A stretch of 48,527 nucleotides of DNA, taken from assembly GCA_003254885.1 (NCBI GenBank), contig QANT01005284.1, forward strand, positions 1-48,527, read 5' to 3'. This document shows positions 9,886 to 25,120 of this stretch, in pieces. The position numbers were made by a program, and so were the translations under genes. A model generated the notes under the pieces. The model was not told where the DNA came from. It did not search any database and saw only the letters and a program-made list of their open reading frames with translations. Every line of letters begins with the position of its first letter. Positions within the stretch are counted from its first letter, which is position 1. The DNA is from Purshia tridentata (lineage: Eukaryota; Streptophyta; Magnoliopsida; Rosales; Rosaceae).

Positions 9886-9994
9886 AACTCCACAGCAGAG
9901 CGGGCCTTCATAAATTTTGACATTACTTGTGGGAACGAAAGCTAGTTGTTTTTTCTTCTGAAAATAAAACTCAATGATTGGATGGCTCCTTTAC

Positions 9995-12129
9995 TCAAGA
10001 AACTAATTCACTACGTTGAAAAGGGTTCTCCATTTGGTCAATAATGCTTCGCAATCCTGATCTGTAACTAGGATGAAGAAGCCTCACACCTAGTTCCTCC
10101 TTCATACGAGCATTGGAAACTCTCTTCTCACCCAATAAACCTTCCTTCTTAGCAATCACTGAAGACTCTTTTTGCTCAGAAGACTGTTTGATCCAGCCAG
10201 GCCACTTTTTCTCAACCAAGTCCCTTGCATACTCAAACACCGCTTCCCTAGGGGCTGGTTCATCATCAACAATATTATAAACTCGCCTGAAAAATTAGAA
10301 AGCAAGACAGTGAAAAAACAAGAAAATGGAAAAAACAAAAAAGAGAGAGTTTTGAAAATTATGTATTTCTTCCTCCCTTTTTCCAAGAAAAAAATTCACA
10401 TGAAGATTCAATAGTGATAATTTGATGATTTTGAAGTCTATCGTTACAGTGTGACTCACTATATCTCACAACTAGCATAAATTATTTTAAAAAGGAATTG
10501 AACTACCTGGAGGAAGATATGCATATACTGGCTGTAAGGGCTTGACAAATATCCTCAACATGAACCCTTGATGTGAATTGCCTATATCCTCTGATTCTCT
10601 GACTTTTCGATAAAGCTTCCTGCTTGATTATTGTATCAACGGCACTGTGGTGGAAAATAGTTTATAACCCCAAATTTAGCATAAGAAAGAAGCAGAAATT
10701 TCCTCTATCCGAGCAGGGAGTCCAAAATGATTTTTTCAAATGGCTGACTTGCTAACAAGAAATTTGATATTACTTTTAAATACCAAGCAGAATCAACCAT
10801 TGAAAATTCCAAGCCAAAAATTCATGTACTCGTGATGATATTAATGAGAGAATGGTTAAGGTTTCCCATTTGATTGAAAAGAAAAGACAGCATATTATCG
10901 TAATGCTATAATATTAATCACAACCTTCTACCAGGACCATAGATACCACCAAGCCGAAAAACTTTTGTAGAGACGCCTAGACTCTGGCCCAAATTTAACC
11001 ATCCTTCCTCAGCAGCTAGCCTTAATCTACCCTTCTCACTTGTGAGGCCAGGGGTAGAACTGCCACATGATAATTAACATTTTAGTGACAATTAATACCA
11101 ATTTATTATGAAACAGTTGGCAGATCAAGTGGTTAATTTAGATACACTCACTTACTCCTCATCTACCCATGCACCACCAGAGTCTCCATATACACCTAAC
11201 AGAAGAGCATTAGAAAAATCACAATAACAAAAAGTTATTTCCGTGAAAGGAAGAATAGGGAAGAACATATAGAACCAGCCACAAATAGGCTAGAATGTCT
11301 GGAAAAATTGTTCAAATAAACTACAAATAGAACCTAGTACTTCACAAATTGCATGTTCAGAGCCCAGAGGAAACATTTAATACGAATGCTTGGCCACCGG
11401 GTGTCCGTATTGCAATGAAGACATACTAGTTGATGACAAATAACAAAGCCATTGAAGATTTCCACCCATAAGTGCTCTCCTTAGGAGTTTTTCATGTTGT
11501 AGCATCTAGAAAATCAAGGGTCAAAATCAATTTGGAAAAGCTTTTAACATAATTGGGCAAGTACAAGTAGTTATCATACCGGATCACCCACACCAGGAAC
11601 TGGGGGGATGGAGACAAGCAGGTGGGTATGGTACTTGATCACATCTAGGATGGGCACACTGAACAATAAGCAATATTGGGTGCCCAAAATTAGCAAAAAG
11701 ATAAAATGCCAAGCATATAAACAGTGTCAGTATCTAAAATTGAGCATTATTTCGGGTAAACAATAAATTTCACGTACTCTAGCTCATTTGCATCGAAAAG
11801 GTGAATATCAAAGCCCCTTTCTTCCTCGAGTTTCTTCTTCTTTACAATGCTTGTGCAAGTCCCAGAGACCGCCCTAATAAATTGCAAGAGTTAAGCTCAA
11901 ATTTAAACCCTAAATTTGAAATTGAGTTCACAAAAATGTTATGATTCGGAGAATACCATCCTTGGTTCTTGAGCTCTTTCGCCAACACCTGTCCGACGAA
12001 ACCCATCCCCGCAATAAACATCCGGTTCCAAGATTCTAACTCCGATGCACCGGTCATTTGAATGACGGAATTTCGGGGCAGATAACCGAATTTGTAGGAC
12101 AGAGGACCCGATATTTGACACAACTCCAT
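9995..12129 (-). CDS. NAD(P)-binding Rossmann-fold epimerase/dehydratase, YeeZ-like (343 aa)
   Basis: Eight exons: 12129-11957, 11873-11778, 11658-11580, 11505-11427, 11195-11156, 11059-10925, 10644-10507 and 10286-9995; phases agree and total 344 codons with TGA. The nucleotide-binding motif is MFIAGMGFVGQVLAKEL (glycines at about 41, 43 and 46). Later parts show the extended-SDR pattern: LQWLCYLSSTSVYGD and FRLGGIYGPGRSAVDTI, then FTSRVHVEDICQAL and RVYNIVDDEPAPREAVFEYA. The family includes E. coli YeeZ and Arabidopsis At1g19690; the substrate is unknown. About 36 residues precede the fold and may be an organelle signal, but this is weak. The start is the first ATG in frame (12129). It is divergent from the TLC gene. 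Confidence 0.9.
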
Positions 12130-12828
12130 TCCGAAATATCGGTACTTGAAACAGGGAGTCAGGGACAGAGCTCCGAATCTCAATTTTTGCAGTAGCTAAC
12201 TAGCTACATCTTACTGGCCGGTGGATGACGTGGACAAAAAGTGCTGCAATGGCCTTAGTAGCTCATATTTGTGGGCTTTCCATGTGAAGCCCACAAATAT
12301 TTGACGGACCATCAAGCTTCATAGACAATGGGCCCAACCCACCCAAGCAGAACGTAGAGACTTTACTATAACAGCGATGAGATTCTACGGTGCACTGGTG
12401 ATTCTGAAACAAGAACCTTTCCAGGTCATATGCACAAGACAACCATTACATAATGACATTGAATTAAGAATAAAATAAGATGGGTACAAATACGATGAAC
12501 AAGTTAAGTTATAATTTAATGTCAGCAAATGTGCATGATTAAAACTGAATGGTTCCAAAATGAATTTATTACTTATTTTCAAGTTGTTATCCGTTATTAG
12601 TTTTTATAGCTATTGAATTGAAGTTGGGTTATGATTGATGATGGTACAACCGACCTAATTCCACCTATATCCAACTTGGAGAATTAAATGAGGTTCAACT
12701 AAAAAAGGACATGTATTTATTAACACTCCTTTCATTTTGAATCCATTTTCTACTTCCTTCTTCCCTTGTCTGATTTCAAATCTAGAAACCAGAATCAGTT
12801 TAACTTCATTGAAGAAAAAGAACAAGGG
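12130..12828. promoter_or_regulatory. Divergent intergenic region between epimerase and TLC genes
   Basis: 700 bp separate the two start codons. It contains an inverted repeat (12265-12278 and 12287-12300, arms ATATTTGTGGGCTT and AAGCCCACAAATAT, 8-bp spacer) and a TGGGCCCA near 12330. GGCCCA/TGGGCT are the core of plant site II elements, bound by TCP factors in many housekeeping promoters. No TATA box was assigned. Confidence 0.5.
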
Positions 12829-14121
12829 ATGGAGTTAGTCCATAATATTACAAGTGTTGTAGTGTTGGGAGTTATTTCATGGACAACAGCATTTGTAATC
12901 ATCAGAAAGATGCTTCCAAAACGGTCCTTTGACTTCTGCAACCGCCTTGTTTCTACAGTTCATGCAACCATAGCTGTAACTTTAGCTTCGCTCTCCGTGG
13001 AAGATTGGAAGTGCCCAGTTTGTACTCATCAGGCTTCAAATTCTTCTTCTCCTCAGCAGGTATATGTATTTTTCATTCATATATGGGAATTAATTAATAT
13101 AAGTTCTTGATTAATTTGCATATTCTTTCTTAATTAACTTGGATATATTGAATGAATGTTGTATGGTGGATTTTGAATGGTGATGGAGCAGATGAAAGCA
13201 CTAGCTGTGAGCCTTTCTTATCTCATCTATGATCTCATTTGTTCCCTCTTTGACAAGCAAATCAACCTTGACAATTGCTTCCACCATTTCGTCAGCATTG
13301 TTGGGATTGGAGCAGGCCTTGCCTACCAAAAGGTAAACCAACTCCTCTAGCTTGTTGCAGCTTATTTCTTAATTAGAACAATAAACAACTGTTAGACACT
13401 TTTGCGGCAATTAAGAACTTTTGTTTAGTTGTAATCTTGGTGACATTTTGAATTCAGATTATTCATTTCATTATGCACTTACTGTATGATAATGAAATTC
13501 TTATTATTATGATTAGTTCTTTTTATGGTTTTGTTAGTGTGGGTCAGAGATGGTAGCAGCATTGTGGATAACAGAGCTGTCTAGCCCTTTCCTGCACATA
13601 AGGGAGCTTCTCAAAGAGCTTGGTTACAGGGACACCGACCTAAACTTAGCAGCTGACGTAAGTAGCACACCACAATAGAATAAAGGGTCAAGTATGTTTA
13701 TCTGGGTTTTGCTTTTGGAATTTAGGACCGAGAAATATTACATTTGTAGCACCCAAATATGTTATCAATTTTCTCTTGACATTGATCCCACATCGTTGTT
13801 TTGTAGATTTCATTTGCAGTTATATTCACGGTTGCAAGGATGATTGGTGGGCCTTATCTCACTTACGTGACTCTATCGGCTAACAATCCTTGCATCATAA
13901 AGGTATTAATAAATAACACTAATGCTATTGTCTAATGCATGAGTAATTTGTTGAATTGTTGTCCATGTTTTGTTCTTCAGGTGATGGCAGTGGGATTGCA
14001 GCTGGTCAGCGCTTTCTGGTTCTACAAGATTGCAAGGATGGTGAAATACAAATTGACAAAGAGGACCACTACATCTAAAAAAACTGCCCTAAACCATACA
14101 AAAGAAAATTCAACAAATTGA
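12829..14121 (+). CDS. TLC-domain (TRAM/LAG1/CLN8-like) membrane protein (242 aa)
   Basis: Five exons: 12829-13059, 13192-13332, 13538-13657, 13807-13902 and 13981-14121; all introns are phase 0 and the total is 243 codons with TGA. The product is very hydrophobic, with segments at ITSVVVLGVISWTTAFVII, VSTVHATIAVTLASL, ISFAVIFTVARMIGG and VMAVGLQLVSAFWFYKIA. The CLN8/TMEM136-like pattern includes SYLIYDLICSLFD and ELSSPFLHIRELLKELGY, matching the conserved TLC stretch around helix 4. The tail is basic (KYKLTKRTTTSKK). Such proteins sit in ER or plasma membrane and some alter lipid composition; a ceramide synthase role is not supported because the double-His Lag1 motif is absent. The ATG at 12829 is the first in frame. 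Confidence 0.85.
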
Positions 14122-14531
14122 AAATGCAATGACAGACAATGAGAGAAAGAAAGAAAGTTGTATATTTTTCATTTGTACATCCCTTAATAATTTACATCAT
14201 ACAAAACTGTATTTATACCATTGATGTCGAGGACTCGAGGGAGTACCATTTCAAAGACTACAAATTGCAGTCATCCATTTTAATAATTTGTTTTTCTATT
14301 TTCCTTTGTGAAGTGGAGACTGGAGAGAGGTTTTCTGTTTTCACTGTTCAACACTTCTTCGTGTTTTTGACCATGCCAGACTTGATTTCTTGGTATCCAC
14401 ATCACTGTCTCTATTTACCAATTTCCTGCTACATATGATACAAATGACTTGCAAAAGCGTGAGATGCATTCTTCATCAAGAATTGGAGGGGGAAAATATT
14501 TCTAACTCAGATAGTGTCCTGCAACTGCAAG
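14122..14531. other. Convergent 3' region of TLC and glycosyltransferase genes
   Basis: Only 410 bp separate the two stop codons. It should contain both 3' UTRs; nothing else is seen. Confidence 0.5.
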
Positions 14532-17500
14532 TTAAGAATTGGTGCGGCTCCTGTTTGCTTTCTGCAACACCTCCTTTAAAACTAAAGCAATCCTTTGTGC
14601 CATATGCTGTTCCATAAATCTTTCCTTCACTCTCTCATATCCTTTCTTGCCCATCGTCAACCTCCTTTCCACATGTGTGGCCAATTTTACTATGTTATTT
14701 GTTAGCAATGGCACACCTTCTTTACCAACAGGATGCAGCAATCCAGTTGTGCCATTCACTACAATCTCCATGGTGCCCCCAGCTGCTGTGCCCTGGAGTG
14801 AAAAGAAAAGAAAATCAATTAATTGGAAAATAAGATCATGAAATAAAAATAAAAATGCATATGGGCACATCTGCAACAACCAGGAATGTAATCTACCAAA
14901 CAAAGGGGAATCATTGAGGGAACTATAGTATAGCTGAAAGGAAATAAAGTTGACAATAATATACATAACATGCTAGCATACGACATTTGGTCAAAATATA
15001 TGAATAAACTATAGCACTTTTTATCCACCGGTCATATAGCCAGGTGAATGATAAATTGGAAAATGAAGTAGCATACCAGTACAGGCAACTGAAAGGCCAT
15101 TGCTTCAATAGTTATCCTTCCAAAGCACTCTCCTCGGGCCTACACATGATTACAAAGTTAAACTTCATGTGTGATGCACAACCCAAAACTTAAATAAAAT
15201 ATCCATGACTTATTCCATGAAATTTGCAAAGAAAAATTGTGCGGCAAGATTTGATATCTCTTACAGAAGTTGGCATGATTTAAGTGCAATCTACCTGAGA
15301 ATTCTGAACAAGAACATCGATAGCAGCCAGATAAGGAGCTACAGTCAGGGTTTTATTCACAAAGTGAACACGATCCTGAATTTTTTTCTCTATTACAAAG
15401 TTACGCAGTTCTGTTTCAAATTTTGTCTGCTTATTAAAATCACTTCCCACTACGACTGCATGCATAGATGGCACCTGCAATTTTTTCTCCTTGATAAGTT
15501 GCAGACTTTCATGAAAAGAACGAAGAAATAGATCCTGACCTTTCCCACGTGAAACACCTGAAATTATTTTATGCATAGCGCTCAGAAAATAACAGTCCAA
15601 TATACAAATGCATGTGAACTGGAATAGTGAAAAGATAAAAGGAGAACTGAACTGGAAACATCTTGGAAAAATATCAATATATGCTCATTGATATAAAACA
15701 AGGATGCAGTAGGTCTGATTCTAGTAATTTACGATCAAAACAATGAAAACATTTAGAGAAAGAGCTCATAGAGAAAAGGACTCAGACCCAACCTAACTAC
15801 TATGGTATCAGACACAACAGTAATCTATGGAGCCAAACAAATGAAATTAAACATAAATTGGGAGATTTTACTTGCAGGGATTCAAAATTATAATCTCTCA
15901 TTTGATGCCGATTTTAGGTTTTAATTGGTTTGCCACTGTCCGCGAAAGTTTAATTTGTTATGATATCGGTCAACAATTATTTTATATTCTAACAAAAAGA
16001 GTCAAGCACATACACATAGAAACTTATTGCAACAACAAAGAAAGCATACTATTTATGATGCCAAAGAGTAGATCTTCATTCCGCACTCCAAGAGACTCTC
16101 GGACATGCTCACGGAGAACCCTCCTGGATACACTATCTTCAGCAACTTCCATTAGCTCCTTGCTATTTCCAAGGTGCACGACATAGGTTTCAGGCATTTT
16201 AATCCTACACAAAGGAGCATACAATAACATGAGGTTGCTTCAATAAGGTGAGGAAAATGGTGCATGTGATTTATATATCATATCATTCTTCTTACCCCAA
16301 ACGCTCGCGAGTCCTGTTCTTCCAATATTCTGCTGTTGCATATGAATCAATCATGGCACCTGCAACAAAAGGGAGGTGCTTAACAAGCTCCATTCTGAAA
16401 TAATGCCCTCGCATTTCATGAATCCACCACAACACCTTTGGAAGAACGCGAGGAACATTTCCCTTGAGAACAACATCCAGCCATTTCCCAGCAACAGCAG
16501 TATTTAAGACAACCAAATCAGCCTTAAGAGCCGTATCTATAGCTTTTTGACCCTTTGAAGAGTACACCTAACAAGTATTGGAAAATTCATTATTAGAAGG
16601 CCAACAGTATAGGGGCACAAAAAATTGCTATGCCTTTCCTCATAATATTACCCTCATAGGTAATATAATATAGAAACTTAACATCTCAAGGTACTTAAAA
16701 AGCACAGATGCTTCTACCCGGAAAATTCAACAACCCATTATTGACAGAGCAGAACTAAAGCTAGAGTGCTCACAACCCATTATATTTAACACCACTAATA
16801 TGGGGGGAATTTCATATTTAGTCCAGACATTGTGATCAATTATTTTCTCCCAGAAAAAAAAAGATAAAAGAGCTTAGTTCGAACGTTCTCGACATACTTT
16901 TTCATAAATATAATACATTCTTAATTTCCAAAAGGTAAAATGCAAACAAACCCATCAACAATCTTTTCATATCTGGAGGCATTTTTTAGTAATCGAGCAA
17001 TTTCAGACCGTAAAAGCACACAAGAGCATCTTACAGTGATGCTTGAAAAACTGAATTTGGAAATGAAGAAAGAGAAGACACCTGTACTCCTCGGTCCAGC
17101 ATTTTATTCTCCAAACTGTAAATCACCTCATCAGCCTCCTCTGGTTTTTGCATTGTTATCCAAACAACCTCCGCTCCGACCCCTCTTAATAAAAACGCTA
17201 GCTCCATCAGTAATAACGGACCCCCTGTTTGAATTTTCGGAAAAAAACAAAAAAAAAAGTTAAAAGAAAGAGGAAAAAAAAAAAAGAGAAGCCCACACAA
17301 TTTTAAGCACTTTCTTTGCTTTTTCTTCACTTTTTCTGCCGAATTCCAAGAACCACAGGAAAAGAAGAAAAGCACAAAAAAGGCGAAGAAAATGAAATTG
17401 TTACCGGAAAGAGAGAGCTCGTGGGAGGCCAAGAGAACCAGCTTGGACTTCATGAATTCGAGCGGGTTCGGGTCGGCGCTACCAACCCGAACCGCTGACT

Positions 17501-17681
17501 GGACCACCTCAGCGGCTCTATCTCTTCCTTCCTCAAAACGACTGCTGCTGTTAGCGTTGCATGAATCAAAAGCAGTTCTCATGAAGAAAACCAAGGCGGT
17601 GGAGACAGAAAACAATGCCAAAAACATAAAAAACCATTTCTTCTTCTGCATTCCCATCCACGCAGTAGTCTGCTTCCCCAT
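14532..17681 (-). CDS. Type II membrane GT4-family glycosyltransferase (477 aa)
   Basis: Seven exons: 17681-17405, 17224-17082, 16567-16296, 16204-16050, 15557-15295, 15139-15077 and 14792-14532; they join in phase to 478 codons with TAA. The N-terminus has a short cytosolic part (MGKQTTAWMGMQKKK), then one membrane anchor (about residues 16-34), as expected for a Golgi/ER type II protein. The N-terminal GT-B half starts GGPLLLMELAFLLRGVGAEV. The C-terminal half has VSRGKGQDLFLRSF and MHAVVVGSDF, then the retaining GT4 EX7E motif GECFGRITIEAMAF (Glu at about 374 and 382), then GTAAGGTMEIVVNGTTGLL. Donor and acceptor sugars are unknown. It resembles Arabidopsis At1g19710/At1g75420. Exons 1 and 2 join as G|GG; reading through intron 1 gives the long false frame that overlaps it. 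Confidence 0.92.
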
Positions 17682-18831
17682 GAATAATCAATAGCTTACT
17701 CTTTTACTGATTTCATAAATTTCATATCCTATAAGTTTCGTGTTTCTGTGATTTGCAACTTCCGATCTGCAACGGCAAGCCCAATGTCGAAGATCAAATC
17801 TGAGACACTGTTTTTTTAATTTTGTTTTTTGTTTCCGAATATTTAAATTCACAGCATCAGCGTCGTAGACTCGCAGTTGATTATGATTACAACTGGAGTG
17901 GGCTCGACGACTGAAGTGAACCCCACAGGGCATTTGCCTTTGGACTCGGATATATACAGCGTTTTGGACTTGAAAGTTACGCACGCTTATTTTGGGCTAA
18001 ACATTTCTTGGGCTTAAAGTTAACGCTGAGGTTTTCATTTTTTTTGGTTACATAAAAAGGTTTTATTGCATAAATCATGTTTTAATGGTCATAGACTCAT
18101 ATCATATCATATTATCTAATTGCATTAGGTGGGATGGGAGTTGAATATCATGGCATATAAGTATCCTATATTAACAATCGGAAATGTGATTTATATGACA
18201 TTTTTTTATCAGATATATCATATAGGGCATATATTATTGAGAGTGTATCTCACATAGAGAATGTAAAATCTTGAGATTTATTTATTTATTTATAATACTA
18301 ATTGATTTTAGATTGGAACAACTTAATTTGATTGATTGAATAGTAACTAAAGAAAGAAAAGGAAAATAATTAAAAGAGGAACAAAGCCAGAGGTAACCAA
18401 AAAGAACTTTGGCATGCATACCCAGTCAAGGAGTGCATGCATACACGTGAAAAGTAATCTGTTATGAATGTGGAGAAAAGAAAAGAATTATACTTTGGTA
18501 CATGAACATCAGAATATGTATGTTCCTGGGAAGGCATCGAATTACCCACCAAGAGAGAAAAGGACAACGATTAAGAATTTAATATGTGTTTACTTTGTTT
18601 GCATTTTAGAAGAGGAAAGCCGAAAGTTTACAAAAAGAACTTTGTTACTAGTTGAGTTAAAGGGTACTTAAGAAAGAAATTAGGCTCAACGAACAAAGTC
18701 CCAAAGTTACTAGTGGAAAGCTCTCTGATTTATTGCCAAACACATTTAAAAGTAGCATAGGTTACAACTTACAACCCAAACAGTCTTTAAGCATAAATAT
18801 ATATATATATATAAGTTAAAAAGTAATTTTT
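17682..18831. other. Intergenic: GT promoter and downstream spacer
   Basis: The first about 350 bp should be the glycosyltransferase promoter and leader (minus strand); AAGCCCA/TGGGCT motifs lie at about 17780 and 17990-18015. The rest is AT-rich with a TA run at 18799-18813. No gene is supported. Confidence 0.45.
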
Positions 18832-20260
<1,429 letters not shown>

Positions 20261-20312
20261 TGAAGTAAGTCCAAGTTTCAGTATGTTGCTTACTGGCTGC
20301 ATGGCCTCTACT

Positions 20313-20324
20313 TAAATTTATAGA
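20313..20324 (-). promoter_or_regulatory. TATA box of the peroxidase gene
   Basis: The minus strand reads TCTATAAATTTA. At the usual spacing, transcription would start around 20290, downstream of the ATG at 20302 and upstream of the ATG at 20260. This decides the start choice. Confidence 0.6.
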
Positions 20325-21378
20325 GATATAGCTCAGTGGAACAACTTAACCACTCTTCTACCAAATCCTCTCTGATAGACCTAATATGGATCACGAGCTA
20401 GTACGACAATGTCAACTAGCTTGCATGTGTGTCTGTTAAAAAGAGACTTGGGTTTCCAAAGTGTTTCTGGTATTACCTGCTCCAAGTACCAATTTGTATG
20501 ACTTTTGTTCTTTGATACTAGTTTTGGTTAAAATTTGCATGACTTTAATCAATTAAAAATGTCCGTCAACCTTCTTATGCATTGGGTAGTTTGATCTCTT
20601 CCTTTATGAAATCCATTCCTAAACATACAAAACTGGAATAGTTTGAACTTTCGACGTATAGTACTGCAGCTTCAGTTTTACAGAGCATGGACGAGTATAA
20701 GGTTCTGACAAGTATTATTCCTTTCACATTGTTGGTTTCAAATAGATCAGTGTTTGACCGATTCAATTACTATGATTAATTCAAGTTGGACAGTGTCTTT
20801 GGCCATCAGCGTCATCGCAAATTCGCAATGCAAGTACATCTAAACCACCCACACACTAATAACTTGTGTGAAATGGATTGTTTCCGGGCCCCGAGCAGTA
20901 AACTGCTTCATTGATTGAATCTTCTTTTTTTTATCTTTTCTTTTTTTCTGGAGTAATTATTGATTGAATATTTTAAGTTGCAACTTGCATCTGGATAAGC
21001 ATTGTATCAAATTCACTCTCTAAAGTTAAAATATATACATATATATATCATTTCTCTATATATTGCTGCAATCTATATTCAAAATGAGCTTTTTATTATA
21101 TAGAATATAATCATAATAATTACAATGGAGGATAGCCGAATTTATGAGATACTAGAAAAATGCTGTCAGTTACATCTGCTAATCTATGATCCCTAGTTTC
21201 TGAGTATCTTACACCTGACAGCAAAATGATACAAGAACATATGTACAACATAGTTACAAATTTCTGTGTGTGTGAAACAACAAACAAATTTTCACCTGTC
21301 AAATCAAATATGAAACTTATATACCGAAACGGTACAAGACCTCCACACAATATGGATAATCATTGAAGAAAATTAAGA
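20325..21378. other. Intergenic between peroxidase promoter and HflX 3' end
   Basis: Upstream region of the peroxidase and the likely 3' UTR of HflX. AT-rich; no conserved frame is seen. Confidence 0.45.
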
Positions 21379-24300
21379 TCATGTTATGCACAATTGCCTC
21401 ATTGGTGTTAGCAGCCTTGCAAACCGTAGGGGTACATGTGCCTTGATCAGGGTCCCTTTGCCTGTATATTCCTAAACATATAAAAAAAGATGAGAAACTA
21501 CTGCATACTAAAGGATATCAGATCTGACATGAAAGTTGTAACAACCAGGTAACCCACACACACACACACAAAGAAAACGAAAAACATATATAAGGAAGAA
21601 GAAAATGGTAGAGAAGAATGAAAAAATTCAACATCCACCCAATACTTACTGTTTTCTCCACCATTCCAACTTTATGTATGGTACTAAGAAGCTCCCCTTT
21701 TTCAAATGGGATCAAGGCCTCGACCCATACCATAGAGTCCTGTTAAGCACAAGACAATCTTGTCTTTCAGTATAGAAGCACAAATTCCACTCAAGTATAG
21801 AAAAGAAACAGAGGAACAAGCACAAGTACCTTCAATCTTTCCTGGACTGCACTGAGGAATTCATTTAAGCCCTCCCCAGTCAGAGCAGATATGCAAATAA
21901 CATCATCTCTCTTTTCTGCTTCCAACTTGATGCTTTGAGGATTGCTAGCCTTATCAACCTGTGAAGAAGTAGCGCTTTGTATCATCAATCTTGTGCATAC
22001 ATTAGCAGAATGACACCCAGGACATGGCATTTATGACAGCACTTAAGTGCAAGCACTTTTCTAGTGAAAAGGTACAGTTATTTCACTACATTGGATTAAT
22101 AACTGAGGCATCAAGAAATTCACTGTACCTTGTTCCACACCATCAACTTAGGAATTAAGGACACGTCTAGTTCTGACAAAACTTTGTCCACAGCATCTAT
22201 CTGTTGCTCAGCCAGTGGATGACTGAAGTTGATAATAACATTTAATAAGATAACAATGTCCATCATCAAGAATGAATCATTTCAATAGTTGGCCAAATTG
22301 TACCTGATATCCACCACATGCACCAATAATGATGACTCTGATATCTCCTCCAGTGTTGCTCTGAATGCGGCAACCTGTAAGATGCAGTTAGTGGAAAGAA
22401 GTGAAAGAAACTATCATCTTGACTCTGAAATTGGATTACCAACTTCAAAAACCTTTTTCTTGTAGCAAAGTTGAAAATGAACAGGGGGAGAGAAAATAGA
22501 GAAGAAATTAACTGCACAAGCAGTGCCTAATTCATCAATAAATTGTGCAAGTATCTTACCACTGTAGTTGGTAACTTCTGAATGAAACCGACAGTATCTG
22601 TTAGAAGAAACTCTTTCCCATTCTTGACCTGGAAGAAAACGAAACAAGCATTATGCATATACTCTTACCGCCAAGTTTAAGTTTAGTAGCACAAACTTAT
22701 TTAAGAAATAAAATATTAGAATTTCAGCACAAGACTAGCATATGAACTAGAGAAGACTTAAAATAATGCTAGATATACTCGAGGTAAAGGTCCCATCCAC
22801 TGAAACAGATGTTATATAAGGTAACTGATTATATAAACTCCAAAATATGGAATGTAGGCCCTTGAAAATAGCTCATTGTCAGTGGAAGAACCAAAGATGG
22901 TACAGCATGTCAATCAAACTTTAAATGCAACCTGAAACCTGTTTGATACTTGATCAGAATCAAAGTTTGCTTCTCTGACTTATGTTTTTTAAGTGGTAGA
23001 TAACTCATAATCATGCTGTAACGAAAGACTCCCAAGTACAATCAACCTACCTGAACCCTTCTTGTAGTTGGATCTAGGGTTGCAAATAATTGATCCTCAG
23101 CAAGCACATTGGCTCCAGTCAATTGATTTAAAAGAGTACTCTTTCCAGCATTGGTGTACCCAACCTAGTTGCCCAAAGCATTACATGTAAAACATCAACA
23201 ACAGGTAAAACAACGATTCCTATAATTGTGAATTCCACAATATCTATGTATTTACTTACCAAAGATACTACTGGTACAGGTACTGAAAGCCGCTGATTCC
23301 GGTACTGCTTTCTATGCTTTCTAACAGATTCTAGCTCCTTCTTAAGAACACCAATCTAGCATCACAAGCAGGTTTGCAGGAACATCAATTTCCAAAGACA
23401 ATTCTTAATTTATCCAAAAAGAAAAAATAAATAAAGTTGCTGAGACAAGAAAAGAACAAAACAGAAGCTTTTAAATAACTCGACTGAAGTCCATAGAAAG
23501 GAACCACATTAAGATCAACCTGCATCTGTATCTTGCAATTTTACTGGAATATTGATGATTCAATTAAGGACCTTACTTGAGTACGTAAGATACGTTTATC
23601 CACTTCAATTTGTTTCTCACCCATACCCTTCACCTGCCCTCCTGCTTGACGCTCAAGATGTGTCCACATTTTTGTTAGTCGAGGCAACTGGTATTCCATT
23701 TGTGCCAATGCAACCTAGAAACATCATCATTGTCAGAATAAAACTGGAAATTTTTATACTCTTTTTAAGTTATTACTAGAAGGTAAACAGGTAAAAAGTC
23801 AAGAACAACTTGAACCCAAAAGTGAGGTGGTACTTCCAAACATACCACCGTAAGCTGTTGGCATATTTTAAAGTATAACAAAACACAATATTACTACTAA
23901 TTAAAAGTACAATAATAAATTACCTGTAAAGCTGCTTCATGTGTTGCTGCCCGCTGGTTAAAAATATCCAGAATGAGGGCAGTGCGGTCACAAACTCTAA
24001 CATCCCCACCAAAAGCCTTTTCCAGATTGCGCAATTGCCTAGAATAGTAACATTTGAATACAAAAGAATAGAAACAATTTGGATAATTCAAAATGTGCAT
24101 GATTAAGTCTCATCATACACTGAGACTAAAATGTCCTACAAATTCGGTGAAACAAGATTGTGTAACTCACACAAATCAATCTCTATAGGAAGCAAAGGCA
24201 TGCATGAAATAACTATAAAAGTCATATTATGTTTCTTACCCTGCTGAGAGCTCATCATCAAATATGACAGTCTCAACACCCAATCCGTGAATTGCACTCT

Positions 24301-25120
24301 TGATTTCTGCAACCTTGCCAGATCCTATGTATGTCCTTGGGTGTGGAGAAACTAGTCTGCATTACGTGTATCATAAGCGATTAAAGGCTAAATGAGAATG
24401 GTCCAGATCATTAGTTTTCGCTCAACAATACTAAAAACAAAAGCATATTTCAAAGACCACACAATTCATTACTTTTGATATTTGGAACCAACAACCATAA
24501 GTCCGGCAGTGTCAGCTAGCTGGCCCAATTCCTTGAGTGATTTATCCACACCAAATAAATCCTTGGAATTACGTTTGTGCTCAACACCCACAAGATACGC
24601 TTTTTCTTCGAAAATCTGAAAAGAAAATTAATGTCTTTTAGCGATTTTTTTTTTCTCAATAATCAAACATAATCTCAAAATAACGGTAAAAATAAATAAA
24701 TAAAAAGAAGAACAAACTGACCTCCCTTCCGTTCTTTAGTTTGAACCTATCGCCGGAGCTGTCCCCGTCCACCTTCTTCTTCTTAACTCTAGTCGACGGA
24801 CTTGGTGTTGGGGCTTTATCCTCTGGTTTGATGTCTGCGTCTTCATCGATGATGACTCCGTGAACATCATGTTCATTTTCTTTCTCCCTGGTATCAATCG
24901 ATGGCGGGTTCTGCAACGACACGTCCTCTGGGAGCACAACGCCGAGGCCACCGTGTTTTATAGCTCTTGAGACGACTCTAGGAGGAGCATTGAAATCGGC
25001 CAATTTTCTGAGAGTGAGAGAACAAATTTGCCGATCAGGATTTTTGAGAGTCCATGAAAGATTAGGGTCGTGATTTAGAGGCGAGGGACGTATCAGAGAG
25101 CAACAAAAGCATGCACTCAT
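21379..25120 (-). CDS. Chloroplast GTPase HflX (555 aa)
   Basis: Thirteen exons: 25120-24722, 24615-24473, 24356-24240, 24038-23924, 23714-23577, 23355-23260, 23164-23051, 22628-22560, 22374-22304, 22222-22129, 21958-21830, 21739-21650 and 21471-21379; phases agree and total 556 codons with TGA. After a serine/arginine-rich N-terminus (probable transit peptide) and an acidic linker comes the HflX N-domain ([35 protein letters not shown]), then the helical part ([19 protein letters not shown]). The G domain has G1 GYTNAGKST (about 338-346), G3 DTVGF (385-389), G4 NKVD (451-454) and G5 SAL (476-478). HflX binds the 50S subunit and in bacteria splits stalled ribosomes; the plant form resembles At5g57960. 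The ATG at 25120 is the first in frame. Confidence 0.94.

Noticed and set aside
17031-17404. Readthrough extension of GT exon 1 through intron 1
   Set aside because: The added stretch is Phe-rich intron; canonical GT-AG removal restores the conserved GT-B start.
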